Source: Sinonovacula constricta (taxonomy: Eukaryota > Mollusca > Bivalvia > Cardiida > Solecurtidae). From it: a stretch of DNA of 64,000 nucleotides. Below, piece by piece: positions 40,437 through 52,800 of the stretch (within the stretch, counting starts at the first letter, position 1; each line of letters opens with the position of its first letter). The stretch spans positions 36,637,423 to 36,701,422 of the forward strand of contig CM017559.1 in assembly GCA_007844125.1 (NCBI GenBank). Reading direction: 5' to 3'. Both the position numbers and the translations under genes were made by a program. The notes below the pieces were generated by a model, which saw only the letters and a list, made by a program, of their open reading frames with translations, was not told where the DNA came from and did no database searches.

Positions 40437-40520
40437 GCTGCAACATGCATATTCGAACCCACGCGATGATTGCCTGAGCAGTCCCATGAGTTACAATCTT
40501 ATCGGTCTATGACACTACCA
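40437..40520 (-). repeat. tRNA-like SINE head
   Basis: On the minus strand, a start resembling a tRNA 5' half (GGTAGTGTCATAGACC) is followed about 50 bases later by CGTGGGTTCGAATATGC, which carries a good RNA polymerase III box B (GGTTCGAAT). Box A is degenerate and the stems do not close as in a functional tRNA. A tRNA-derived SINE remnant is the best reading. Nothing certain marks its 3' end. Confidence 0.45.
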
Positions 40521-42346
40521 CATGCATTTCTGAAAGTTTTGCATAAAGACTCCCATACTGTTTATACGAAACATGCATTTGTAGATAAGGCTATCTTGAC
40601 GACGGACTAAACTACAAGTAGTGTAATTATGAATTACATTTAATTGCCGTTATCCGTTGTTTTACAGTTTGAAATTGCATTAGCACATTACCGCATATGA
40701 AGACAAAGTTATCAAACCAATTGTTTCGTGGCCGTAGCGTGTTTATCTCACCATTCGAGTAATGGCTGTCTATCATGTCTTGGCATAAGATATGAAAAAG
40801 GCATACATTTGTATGCCCAAAGTATGTACTCAAATATCTACTCAGATTGTGCCGGATTTTATGCAGCTATGGCTATTGATTGATGTGGCATCACAGTGGC
40901 AAATATTTATAGAGCACTTTTTGCTATGCTTCAATATTCGCTAAAACATTCCAAAAAATACTGTTGGTGGGACGGTTAACTTAATAAACAAACTGACATT
41001 TTCAAAATGTCACATCGTCGGCGAGGTTGCAAATTAAACTAGGCAACTGTATTTTCTGGATTGTACTACTGAGCCAATATTGAGCATTCATCCTTTTTAT
41101 ATTTTAAATTAAATATTTTTTTCTAAATACTTGCCATACAATTCATATTCTTCTACGTTTTCATCGCTTTAATAGTTGAAAGATATGATAGTGCTTTACT
41201 TTAAGCGGTATCAACAGTTTAGTTTTCCTCAAACAACCTAATAAATTGTTATATATACATCTTTGCTTAGAGTTATAGGGATGGAGGAGGGAGACACAGA
41301 GAGACAGAGAGAGAGACAGAGACAGATATAGGGAGAAAGAAAGAGAGATAATATTCAGTGAGGTCATTTTTTGTATTTTGCAGCCTCCTGCTTGTAGTAT
41401 GCAGTTAATTATATGTCATATTTGGGTGGGTACTTAATGTAAGTATGACTTTTAAGTCTCCTTATGAATTTCATGGACATGTTTGCACGCTTACCTTAAA
41501 ATATGTATATTGTCGATCAAACATATACATTGATATTATATCTGATTGTTGATGTCTTGCTATTATTGTCTCAGTTTATTATGTGCATTGTTGCATGGAT
41601 TATGCCTGATTAAATGTATAAATGATTGGTATGTAGACAGAATATAATTTTAATAAACAATAGTTCATGGATAAATAACACGAATCTTGCAAAATAGATA
41701 GTTACCGGATAACTTAATATTTGTCCAGGACAGCTCAAAATATAACCAAGTGGATTACGCATTTCACATAAACGTTTCTGGAACAATGTGTTCTTAAAAA
41801 AATATTTTTGTTGACAATCATAATCGGCTAAATGGAGCAGTTATAAAAAAAAGCTACGTTTTACCAGTCGCAGCCCAAGAAACAAAGAAATAAATTTTAT
41901 TTATCCAATTAATTCTATCTACAAATGAGTTATAAGTTTCTGCCCCTTAAGTTTGGCCTTGACCCGATATATTTCCATATCTACGTCTACTGTACACACC
42001 TGTGCTGATTTTAGATTTTAAATATTTATCATGTCGAATGAAAATGGAATTGAGATAATCGTTATTATCCTCATGTTAAAATGCTTGATTTTGTTCAGAA
42101 TCTTAAAAAAACGTATTTATTTCAAATACTACGTTTTAGTCTAAATTTTAGCCTTACCAACGCCCATGTAACAATATGCAAAACAATTGAAAACGAATAA
42201 TATATGGCTCCCAAGACTGACCAGAACAGTTGCTAATGACTCCTACTTGGTTCCAACTTCCATTCCCGTCAATATCAAAATGATAAAATCAGTACGAAAA
42301 CGCTCTGTTTTCTTGTATCGACATTAAATATTTTACAATAAATAAA
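40521..42346. other. unannotated stretch with a GA-rich tract
   Basis: Mostly AT-rich with no gene recognised. A purine-rich GAGA/GACA tract lies at about 41281-41349; the Ser-Leu repeat frame opposite it is an artefact. Confidence 0.55.
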
Positions 42347-43190
42347 AACACCGTGTGACTTAGTTGGAAGGGCAATGCACTGCCTTGCAAGATAACCTTA
42401 CAAAAATCATTTTAAATATCTCCATCTTTTCCTTATATGGCTTTAAATACGGGCTTTTTTTTCGTTGGTGTAGTTTGTTGTGTTTGAAATTAGCGTTTGT
42501 ACAGTTTGTTGTGTTTGAAATTAGCGTTTGTACAGTTTGTTGTGTTTGAAAATTAGCCATTGAATATTGCTTTAAACACAGATGTTTTTGTAGCACCATG
42601 AATATTATCCATGCAGCATCAATTCTTGTCTTCATAGTAGAAATGTCAATGTTTTCTTTCAACACATTTATTGGCAATAATGAAAGGTTAACAAACGATA
42701 TGAACTAGAGCATGTGCAAATAGGCGGTACTTAAACCTTAAATTGTCATTATCCTAATGGTATAAATACTAGCAGCAGCAATATAGTTCATTTTGCTACT
42801 ACTATTAAATCTCGCCTCTCTCTTATTTAAATTTAATACTGCGGATTCAGATGTGTTGAGGCTGAAGTTATTTTTTTCCTCTATATTTTCTATGTTACAA
42901 AACAACTTTACGTGTCAAGCTCATGACCTGTATAATAATTAATAGTGCGAACTGCTCACATATTTACAAATTAATAACCGGCCTTGAGTTCTTTATCATT
43001 GTCGTTAACTAAAGGTGTTGAATTGCACAATGATAGCGATGAAATAACTATGCGTTTACCTTACGAAACCGGGCTTAGACTATCAATGTCCTTCATTAGC
43101 CTGTGTTAATTTTAAAATCTTGTCCTATTTATGTATGTTTAATCAACAAAAGATTGTTAATCATGTTAATCGTGTAGAAAAAATAACAAT
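42347..43190 (+). repeat. inverted duplication, left arm, with tRNA-like head
   Basis: This arm pairs, as a diverged inverted copy, with 44780-45480. It starts with GTGTGACTTAGTTGGAAGGG and CACTGCCTTGCAAGAT, which resembles a tRNA 5' half, and runs inward. Matching landmarks, read here and on the minus strand of the right arm, include TTTCAAC(A/AA)CATTTA, GCGGTACTTAAACCTTAAAT, ATAGTTCATTTT and CTATTAAATCTCGCCTCT. Further in are TTTATCATTGTCG, AAAGGTGTT and GTTAATCATGT(T/C)AATC. The left arm also contains a 31-bp tandem repeat. It is either two copies of one long tRNA-headed repeat in opposite orientation, or an old inverted duplication. Confidence 0.72.
42468..42555. repeat. 31-bp tandem repeat, about 2.8 copies
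   Basis: The word TGTTTGAAATTAGCGTTTGT recurs with a 31-bp period (42481, 42512, and a partial third copy). It lies inside the left arm of the inverted duplication and has no clear counterpart in the right arm. Confidence 0.85.
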
Positions 43191-44166
43191 GTTTGTTTTT
43201 TTCTTCTTTTTTAATAGTGCCCTTCCATGTCCACCATTAAGGAATACACTTGCTGATTAATAATCTCGGACATCAACAGAACATTAATAAACTTCGAATA
43301 TAGAAAGCACAGACTTGTCTTGTTTTTTCCCCGTAATTTTACATTTTGATGATATGACATAATTCCCCAGTACTGTGTATACGTTTAGTGTACCTACTAT
43401 GCAGATGTACGAGTCTTAAAAGTGTAATACTAGTTTAAATTCAATATTCATTTAATACTGTCTAGAGTAAATAAAGATATTTCACTGTAATCAGTGTATA
43501 GGAATTCCAAATGTTATTTGAAAAGATGCTAATTTTAACACAACGAATAGATTCAATTCAATTTATTTATTATTTATTGGCATAAACATGCAGTTCATTG
43601 CCAGAACATCATAACATAGCGTCAATAAGTAAACAGATATTTGTTCAAAGAGAGAAAAGTGTGAAATGAGCATTTACAAATACAAATGCAAAAAAGGTCA
43701 AGATGGAATAGAAAACAGCTGTAGCAGTGGCTCCCAAATGTATTTCAGAAGATTAGATATCTATTCATATTCGTGTGAATAACATTGGTCGGCGTCATCA
43801 GTTCGCCTGAGGGTATATAATCTACTAATAATACAATACTAATTTGCATTATTATGTCGCTGATACAGCTAACCTGAAAACTTGTCTTTCAGGCAGAAAG
43901 GAAATGTGGGAACTTTTGTGAGATATAAACGAAGAGGAGCATGTTTCCACTTTTCTCTCCGTCCTTCCGTCTGTCCTTTCGACACAGTTCCGTGACACAG
44001 CGCAGCTTGGACAATCCCCACTACCTTTATTGGTATTTCACATGTCTGTTTCGATTTTTTTTTCTTTGATCATTGCAGTCAAGCAATTAGATCTATTTAT
44101 GAATTCTTTACAATGTAACGATGCTTAATTCAGTTCAATATGTTTCGTTGCAAATTAGTTTTTTTT
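43191..44166. other. loop of the inverted duplication, unannotated
   Basis: AT-rich with no gene. At about 43552-43590 the sequence ATTCAATTCAATTTATTTAT resembles the reverse complement of a TTGAAT-type LINE tail, so a short minus-strand LINE 3' fragment is possible (weak). Confidence 0.4.
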
Positions 44167-44370
44167 TCTGTAAAACCGGTTTAAGCACCCGAGTCGGTCC
44201 ATTTTGCCGACCGAGCGTTCCAGGGCGGTAACTGTCAGATTTGCTCTTTTGTTAAATGACTCATCACAGATTTGTTTCTGCATTTTGGCTTTGTAAATAC
44301 ATTTGACCAGTGCTTTTTTTAAATTTTGGTATATGTTTTAATGCTCATTGGACTATCATATATCTTTATT
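44167..44370 (+). repeat. dispersed repeat copy 3
   Basis: Carries TGTAAAACCGGTTTAAGCAC, CCGAGTCGGTCCATTTTGCC, GGGCGGTAACTGTCAG, TTAAATGACTCATCACAG and TTTTGGTATATGTTTTAATG in family order. The 5' CTCAGGAAGTGC segment is not present. Confidence 0.75.
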
Positions 44371-44550
44371 GAAATTATTTGATGCACATTGCATTTCTCT
44401 TGTATTACATTTTAAAGATTTATACCAGTTACACAGTAGGTTAACTCCTTAATTCTTGCTGCTTTTATTAGAAGAACAAAGGTTTCTACTGTCGTCCGAT
44501 GTAATGAATCACCAAAATATATTCCTTAATGATAGACCTGGTATTGCAAT

Positions 44551-44785
44551 CAGTAGAGCGTCTGCCCGGGTTTATAAGAGACCAGTACCGTTATGCGTTG
44601 TTAGAAAAACATATGTAGCGCTTTTGATATTGCTCCGTTTCTAGGAGGTAACTGTAGGGTTTGCTCTATTTGTTTAATGACGCATCGCAGATTTGTTCTA
44701 ACTTTTACTTTTGACTTGCATGTGGATACCTTGGTCTTGAAAATTAGTATATGTTGCAATGCTCATTTGACTTTTTTAAATTTGC
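44551..44785 (+). repeat. dispersed repeat copy 4
   Basis: Begins with a box-A-like stretch (CAGTAGAGCGTCTGCCCGGG). It continues with CTAGGAGGTAACTGTAGGGT, GACGCATCGCAGATTTG, TTTTGACTTGCATGTGGATA and TATATGTTGCAATGCTCAT. The box-A-like start suggests that this family may be tRNA-derived, although only this copy shows it. Confidence 0.65.
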
Positions 44786-45480
44786 TTATTGCACGATCTA
44801 CATGATTGACATGATTAACAGTCGTGTGTTAATTAAACTAAAGGGATGTTTATTACATTTACCTCACTTTGAGATAAATAACACCTTTGATATCGACAAT
44901 GATAAACACCACTTAAGGCTGGTAATTTGTTTATGCTTACATGTAAAAACGCCACCACAAGCATCTCGAAAAATCTCCAGGTCGTTTGCTTTACATATAA
45001 AGACATTGTTTTATTATTTGGAAACTAAAATATGTTTATCCTCAGCACACATTTAAAATCGCACTATAAAATTTAAATGAGCCAGAGGCGAGATTTAATA
45101 GCACAATGTAAAATGAACTATTTTGCAACTGTTACTTTTTATACTACTAGCATATTCACAAATTTAAGGCTTAAGTACCGTCTAATTGCTCATGTTCTAT
45201 TTCATATATCTTTTCTATCCTTTTATTATCGCCATTAAATGTTGTTGAAAGAGCAAGTTGGCATTCCAGAATATATAATGTATGTATGGCATTTAAATTT
45301 CTGTTTCTGAAGCTATATTCACTCATTCGTGTCAAACATTGTAAACCATACAAATGAATATGAAACATACTTAAGCACAAACCTTTTAGCCAAAGGCGAA
45401 TTTTTAAATTTATTTTTTATGATTTTTGTACGAAAATCTTACACGACAGTCCAATGCCTTACTAACTGCGTCACTGTGTC
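44780..45480 (-). repeat. inverted duplication, right arm, with tRNA-like head
   Basis: Read on the minus strand from 45480, it begins GTGACGCAGTTAGTAAGGCA, then TTGGACTGTCGTGTAAGA, a clear tRNA-like 5' half. It proceeds inward parallel to the left arm at 42347-43190 until GTTAATCATGTCAATCATGT near 44800. The tRNA-like head is better preserved here than in the left arm. A 69-codon minus-strand frame (45171-45380) inside it matches the left arm only as diverged sequence broken by stops, so I do not call a gene. Confidence 0.72.
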
Positions 45481-46099
45481 TTATCATAAATGGTTTATTT
45501 AGTTTAAACACTTCTATACTAATATTGACTTTAGAAGATAATTACACTGATCTCGATGTCATTTCTAACGGCCGGTAAATAGTAAATTGAAATGTGATAT
45601 CAATACAGCTTTTTGCAGAAAATGTATAAACAAATATTTATTGGGCAATAAACGGAACTAGATGGCGATACGAGTTTTAATATTTTATAATTGACACAAA
45701 TATAAAGCGAACATGCAACATTAGCGTTCTTGATAATAATAAACTTAAGCAAAATTAAGCTTCTTTATTAGCTGTGCAATTTAATAGCCCCACCTTTTTA
45801 AAGTTAGTTATTTCTTTTTTTCAATTCAATTATTAATTTATGCAAACTGCGAAATCCTTTTGTTGTTTTTTTGAGACGTTCCAGACAAATTGTCAGCCAG
45901 ACGGTATCTTTTTGCAAGATTCATTTTATTCGATAAAGTATTTGTTCTTTTTTTTTATTAATTTCTCATAATTGACTTAAATTCATTTATAAGACATCAA
46001 CTAACAAGAGTGTTATAACAACCAAAAGCAGAACATTTTCATCAGAAGAAACAAACCGAAATATATAATTAACACGTAAGTCAATAAATTCAAGTACAT
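45481..46099. other. unannotated AT-rich stretch
   Basis: Nothing recognised. Confidence 0.5.
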
Positions 46100-46258
46100 T
46101 TACACATTCAGTAAACGATTTATATTACATTTGTAATATCTGGGAGAGGTGTGTAGACCCCCTCCTGCACCGTCCCTCAGAATAATATTCAATTCGTCTT
46201 CGTTATGCACCTGGATGTTAAAATCTTCATGCGAATGATATTTGATTGACTGTACAGC
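46100..46258 (-). other. possible orphan exon, unknown product
   Basis: A 52-codon minus-strand frame, GC-richer than its surroundings, is preceded by TAG at the position of a possible splice acceptor (AAATAG before GCTGTACAG) and ends in TAA. It reads QVHNEDELNIILRDGAGGGL then HTSPRYYKC. I do not recognise it. It could be a terminal exon, a retroelement scrap or chance. No partner exon was found. Confidence 0.25.
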
Positions 46259-46689
46259 CTATTTATGTGTCAGTTATCTGTCTTCATATATCATATATCA
46301 TTCTTTCAACCTCAAAAAGTACTAATCGACACAGCATTTTACAGTCTGTGATATCTAGATCTTTTTAATTTCTATTCTCCAATGAATACATACATGAAAT
46401 AAAACTCATCTTTTTAACTTTTTTGCTAAGCACGAAAGGGTCCAAAAATCTGCAAAGTCCATTGGAAATTTAATAGCGTTTTAGCTTTTTATATAAAAAA
46501 CATTCCCATACTTTTATTAAAATACATTCTTTAGCTTAAATTTTATTGTTGTTTATTTTCTATCTCTAAATTGCACTGGCATGTTGCATTCGTAATTTAA
46601 AATTGGTTAAAAGCCTTTTAAAAGACTAAATGGTTTGGTTAGCGGCAGAGACATATGTCTTCTTTAAAGAAAGGGACTGCATTTGCCGG
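46259..46689. other. unannotated stretch
   Basis: AT-rich; nothing recognised. Confidence 0.5.
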
Positions 46690-46950
46690 CATTTTGCCCA
46701 TACTGTGCAGCAATATTTCTATCATTACAGCACAGGGGCACTTATGAGGTGCCCAGGGACTGAACCCGGCCGGTCCATTATACTGACACCGATGAGTCAG
46801 GCGTAATGCTGTCCCCTTAGACCCGAGCGTACTACCACTACCACTACTACCAACTTTAAAGTCTTTGGTTTGACCCGGCCGGGGTTTAAACCCGCGACCT
46901 CCCGATCAGCAAGCTGACGCTCTACCGCTTGAGCTACTGCGGCCGGTTTT
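46690..46950 (-). mobile_element. tRNA-derived SINE
   Basis: On the minus strand the element starts with GGCCGCAGTAGCTCAAGCGG. Box A is TAGCTCAAGCGGTAGAGCG (46918-46936) and box B GCGGGTTTAAACCCC (46881-46895), with normal internal spacing for a tRNA-like RNA polymerase III promoter. A CTACC/CCACTA-rich linker and a second GC-rich block (46745-46830, with GGTGTCAGTATAATGG and GCCGGGTTCAGTCCC) follow, giving a composite body. The T-arm has a mismatch and the acceptor strands do not pair, so it is a SINE rather than a working tRNA gene. The 3' end is approximate. Confidence 0.7.
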
Positions 46951-48520
46951 TAAAGAAAAGGAAAGCTAGACTAATTCATGTAAAACATGATTCCGTTCGA
47001 CGAGGAATGCTTTTGTCTCGACGTATTAGTACAATATGCAACATCCACTGTAAGAAGAGTATTTACACAAGTACACGACTACGAACGCGAGATAAGTAAC
47101 TTACACTAACATAAACAGGTGGAGTATTTATAAAGAAGTAAGAAACTTTTTTAAAAATATGAAATTAGGGAAAGGCCATTTAATAATTCTGAATGAATTG
47201 AACTAGCCTTGTCGTACATTGTAGGTATAATTATGTAAGTTAACTGCCTATTTGATAATACAACACAGAGGCGAGATGTAACACAAATAAGGTGAAACGA
47301 TCATTTTGGTGAACGGACAGACAAGGCGATTAAGCGTTGAACTAGGACATTATGTCACTGTAAACGTATCTCAACAATGTGAGACAACTAACAAAATGCA
47401 TCTGAATCAAAAGTGAAACTATAAACTTAACATTTTGCCTGTAAATAGGATACGATCAATCATATAAGAAGTTAATTGCAAGTACTGGCAGTCCTGAAGA
47501 GAATGACGAAATTTAAACAAAGATAAAAATTAGAAACTGTCTTATGCCACGTTCACAAATAAAATACTGCCACCAGACGGTATCAGTTTCTTTCCAAAAC
47601 AGGCAAATACACTCACTTCAATAGTAATTTATATATTACGTATTTGTAAGTGTTATTTAATGTGCAACACTTGTCTTATAGATATAATTTAAAAAAAAAC
47701 ACGATTGCAAGCTTCACTTCTGAAGCATATTAATAAATGACTGAAATATAACTCAAACAATCGTTCATAATAAGATGTTAAAGACCAATACATTCATGTT
47801 TACTCATTTTTTTTAAACTTCTTTGTGCAGATTTCTTACATATTGTAAATATTGGACCTTTAGAAAATAAAGTATTGCCGAGCTTGTTTAGAAAGTTGCC
47901 GTTTTTATTCGAAATAAAGTGCAAAGCACTTACATCATTCCAGTAATAACTCACAGGCGACTTAACACTTTAATTTAATATAGTTTGGGTTTTGTGAAAC
48001 GTTCTTTTTACAAAGAAGAATTCACTAACTTTAAGGGTATCTTACGTCAAACAAAATTGACATCATAAGTAGAACCCTTGAAATCCCATAATTGATGTTA
48101 AGACTTATTTTAAAAGAAACCAACGTCGAATATTGTAGACACTTCGTCATATGGTATTATGTAAGAATGACTAAGAATACGTGGATGATTGGTTGTTATA
48201 TACTATAGTTAGAAAAGATATTCTCAGTCTGTGCTGATGTTATCCCCCCTTGCAAAAATATGTTACGGAGGCATAATACGATGGGCAGCAAAACCTACCG
48301 AAACCGTCCTTAAAATAAACATATGACAATTATAAACAACACTGGCAAAGTGACTTAAAAAGAACGTTTTCATTTCAAAGGAGAATTATTTGAGAATCAC
48401 CTTAACAATAAACTCACGTGTGTTTATTGGCAGCTTAACATCGTTTCAACAGGTTCTATAGTAGTGTCACTGCATCATTGTGAGTTTAGGCTAGAAAGTT
48501 TTATGTATTTTTATTTCCTT
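46951..48520. other. unannotated AT-rich stretch
   Basis: No coding motif, RNA gene or repeat family is recognised. Confidence 0.5.
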
Positions 48521-49016
48521 CAGAGTATTAAACAACACAGTTTCTGCAGTAGCTTATATCTCTTGTGTCTTTATATGCATAGTAATTCATATTATTTATT
48601 TAATATTTACCTGATCTGATTTATAGACATGATGCTGTACATAGTAGGAATCTAGACTGGATGTAACAATCGAGAAGAGGGGGTTGTCCCTATTGTATCG
48701 CTCCTATATGATTTTTATACAGAATGACAATACTACAGTAAGTGTAATGTTGTTTTCTGTCTTTTTTCAATATTAAACAACACAGTTTCTGCAGTAGCTT
48801 ATATGTCCCGTGTCTTTATATGCATAGTTATTCATATTATTTATTTTAATTTTTACCTGATCTGATTTATAGACATGATGCTGTACATAGTAGGTATCTA
48901 GACTGGATGTAACGATCGAGAAGGGGATTTTTCCCTATTGTATCGCTCCTATATGATTTTTATACAGGATGACAATACTACAGTTAGAGTAATGTTATTT
49001 TTCTCTTTTATTTCAA
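48521..49016. repeat. 245-bp tandem duplication
   Basis: Two head-to-tail copies with few differences. TATTAAACAACACAG is at 48526 and 48771. TTATAGACATGATGCTGTAC, GTATCGCTCCTATATG and GACAATACTACAGT recur at the same spacing. The high similarity suggests a fairly recent event. No open frame. Confidence 0.93.
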
Positions 49017-49826
49017 TTATAACGGACTATTTAAATCTACTCGGTAGACAAACTAATGTTAAGAACCATATAAGCAAGTATTTCTGCTAGCCTAGACAGA
49101 CTGAGGCCAAATATCGGATTTAAAGAATAAATAATAGTTATAAGAATTTTCAGTACTTTGTTGCACGATCCCAGAGGATGGCGCATACACTTAGCTAATA
49201 TTTTTTCATTAAAATAACTTTAATATGTTTGCCATGTATATATGCAAACATGTAGATGTACACCTACAAAGATTGAGGTTTTGAATACCATAAGTTACTG
49301 ATTACACTTGGCGTGTATGTCTTATAAAAGATAATAATTTTCGTTAATACTAGATCTATCTAGTTCACTTTGCATGAGGAATCACACATGGCAGCACCAA
49401 ATTCTTCAATATCACAAAAAACAATAAGAATTAGTAAGTCAATCAGTTCGTAACTTTTATTTTTACTCATTATCAATACAATTTATTATTCTGACCACAG
49501 TTATACACTAAAATATTATTACCAAACAACGAAAATCACTAATTTACATGTGACATCATAACATAAATATTAAATATGCTACTTGTTTTTATAATACAAA
49601 CTGTAAGCATTTAAAGACTCCTATACCAGTGTTTCCCTTAACTTTACATAAAGTACTTTCAAGTAAATCAACTTTTGATTAGAATAAAGTCAATTTGCAT
49701 ATACTCTCAAAATATCTATGTAAATGGTATACTTTGAGAAAAACATGTATTACATTTATCACTTGTTTCTACATTGTATATCAACATTGTATATATTATA
49801 TATATATTGTTGTTTTCTTGTTTCAG
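49017..49826. other. upstream region / putative 5' intron of the ParB-like gene
   Basis: AT-rich sequence ending in a polypyrimidine acceptor (TTGTTTTCTTGTTTCAG, ending at 49826). This implies that a further 5' (probably untranslated) exon lies upstream. I could not identify that exon or a promoter. Confidence 0.5.
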
Positions 49827-49855
49827 TGTCACACGAAAAGCAAGCAAGATACATC

Positions 49856-52800
49856 ATGGATCATTATCTTGGTATGATTTTTATTCATTTTTTAATCAAA
49901 AGACAATTTTAATTATTTAAGTATTTAATAGTTTGATTATTTACTATCATAAGTTCTAAAGTAACTACATTCAAATTTCAGCCATCCAAAGTCATCTGGC
50001 CTGCTGATTTAAAAGTACCTACCCACCATGACAATTTTTGATATTGCTGATAGACCAAGTCAAACTTTAATAACTGGAATAACCCCAATTCACAGTTTGA
50101 AAGGTGGCATACACAATGGCCAACTGGTGAATGGAGCAGACTATGCATAATCTGTCTAAGGTTTTTTTACTGTAAAATATATAGAGAAAAAAACTGACCT
50201 GTGGCTTGAAAAAAAAAAAAAAAAAAATCTGCAATTTTGTAAATCTGTAGACTTGTGGAATGTAGACATTGGAAAATTCTGGACTGTAGGTATTAGAGTG
50301 GAACATTTTAAAATTGTCATTTTCATATGAACCAACAGGCAGACAGGGCCTTTAAAACTAATATGATAAATATGTAAGTTCAATTTTAATAGGTATTTTA
50401 CAATAATTCTTTGTTTAACAGGGACATACGATATACATGTTGACAATTTGGTGTCACCCCACCCCACCAGAGCAACAAGGGTCCTTGACCACGGGCATGT
50501 TAATGTCCTGCAGGAGTCATACACAGAATCCCAAGCAGGCCAGTTGGTACTCCTTGTAGGAATGATCTGTGGATTAACTGACCCTGGGCAGTTACACAAA
50601 TCTGGCGCTGGGGTCGTTGAGGTCCTAGGTGGGAACCATAGCAGGGAGGCCCTCCAGACACTTCACAAGAAGGGTACTCTAAACCAAACAAGTGTAAAGG
50701 TACATCTCTACAAGGACCTTGACAGGATGGCAGCTCTCACCCTGGGATATCAGCACAACTTGGTGCTGCATGAAAAGAAAAAGCCACTTTCCTTTCTAGA
50801 CAAGGTGAGGCTGATGAGGGAAGTGCGACCAGCAGAAGAGATGACCAGAAAAGAACAAACAGAATGGAAAGACATGCTTGCTTTAATGTTCAGAACAAAG
50901 GTACAACTTTTCATAATTTTTTTTTTGTCATGTTCAGTAATTAACATCAAGAATAACACTATTTACCAAGTCGCATATTTATGAACATTGTAAGTAACTT
51001 AACAAGACCAAGGTTGCTAGCAAAAGTTAATGAACTTCACTTTGATAAATATATCATGAGATGTTTTATACTTTTTAATGCAAGGACTATTCTTGTTACC
51101 ACATCTGTAAGTAGTTGTAAGTGCAAGGTAACATAAAAATATACACTATTTTTTTAAAACATGATATGCTGTATTTATGTAGATGATACTTGTTTCTGTA
51201 TATTCTTATAATAAAACATAATGTTCTTTGTTTAATTAGTCTTTTCACTTAAAATGTTTTATATGTAATGCTATTTTAATTGATAATGTTTTTAGTCCTA
51301 GTCATTTAGTCATTTATAAAAGTCAAGTTGATATTAAGGATAGAGCATAATTTAAAACAGCTTTTAATTTGGATTGTTTTAGGGCAGAAGACAGTTCCAG
51401 CAGTTGTATGCTATTCACATGAAGGCTGCTGACCTACCTACTGAAACATTCAAAATCATGATAGAGGCCACTGAAGGAAAAGTAATTTCTGAAAAATACT
51501 TCAGACCACTATTCAGGCTAGAGACAGAATTAATAAGAGAGTGCCTGTTGGTGCTAAAGGACTTGGGAGAAAAGGCTTACAAGTTGAAAGTGTGAGTGAA
51601 AATGGTTATGTTATTATAATACACTGTCACATGTCAATATGCATGTTACAATGATGCACAAATCCAAAAAGTAGTCTAGGGGTCCATTTTTTTTTATGTG
51701 GACTTAGTCATTATTAACATTATTGGTATAATTATAAAGATTAACAACAGCTAATATTTAAAAAAAAGCTTAAGAAAGTGTTATTTGAAAGAGAAAAATT
51801 AATTGCTCATCTGATTCTTCCGACTCGAGTCCATATCATTATGATCACAACAGCACTATTTTGAGTTAATATCAAGAGCTTGTGGTTAGATTTATATACA
51901 AGTACCATATCAACCATGTTCTGGCATTTGTTTGATATTTGACAGTTAAAATCTTAAAGTGAGTCATGCAGCATTTAAGAATAAGAGGTATACCCAAATT
52001 CCCAAAATTGCCCACAATTTTACAACAAACCTTTAAGATAGAAAGATATATTTATTAAATAGTAATTATTTCTTACAGGCAAGAACTCAGCAGAAATAAC
52101 AATCAGAATGGAAGAAAAAAGGGCCTTGTCAAAAAGGTAAGTTGGACAATTTTTTCTTGTATGGTAGTTGTTAGGGCATATTTAATAGAAAATCATAGTT
52201 TTAATCATTGCCAAGTCCATTATTCCAATCTTTAACCACAATGACACAAGTATTGTTATTACATACTTATGTATACATTATCTTTTTACTCAATACTTAT
52301 TTCCCTTAAGCAAGCTAAGAACTCAGTCATTCTAAAAACTGTGTTGAGCAAATGAGTGTATTTTATTGAAAACCATTATTTTCATTAAGCCACGTGTTTT
52401 ATAAAATGCATTATAAATTTAATATAATTTAATTAAATATCATTGTAGCTGTTTGAGGAAAAGGATTGCATGGAAAACCATGACCAGAGTTGTGAGGTAA
52501 GATAAAGATGCTTTGCTAGACCATGCTTAAATATATGTTGGAATCTCGTGTTAAAAAAATGGAATGCATTGCTAATTGATTGATGCTAAATGCCTTGTGC
52601 AAAATGATATTTGCTATGAAATAAACAAAATTCAATCTATTTTTATTCTTGGCAACTTAAAGGGAATTTGCGACATAATCATAGAAACACTTAATTTTAC
52701 TGACAGGCCATTTGCAAGCATACAGGGCATCCTCTTTCTTGCATTTCCTGAATATTATATTGGACCACCAGTATCCTTATACTACAACATTCATATTGTA

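Noticed and set aside
43552..43620. Minus-strand LINE 3' end with TTGAAT tail
   Set aside because: Only the tail-like word is visible and no coding remnant follows, so I did not list it as a mobile element.
45171..45380. 69-codon minus-strand protein
   Set aside because: It lies within the inverted duplication. The partner arm shows the same sequence with stops, so the frame is not conserved.
46872..46948. Functional tRNA gene
   Set aside because: Boxes A and B are present but the T-arm has a mismatch and the acceptor strands do not pair. The sequence continues into a SINE-like body.
49724..49912. Upstream start giving a hydrophobic N-terminus for the ParB-like protein
   Set aside because: The frame is continuous from an ATG at 49724, but the sequence just before 49827 is a typical polypyrimidine splice acceptor. 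The added peptide is low-complexity Tyr/Ile/Cys, and the ATG at 49856 has the better context.
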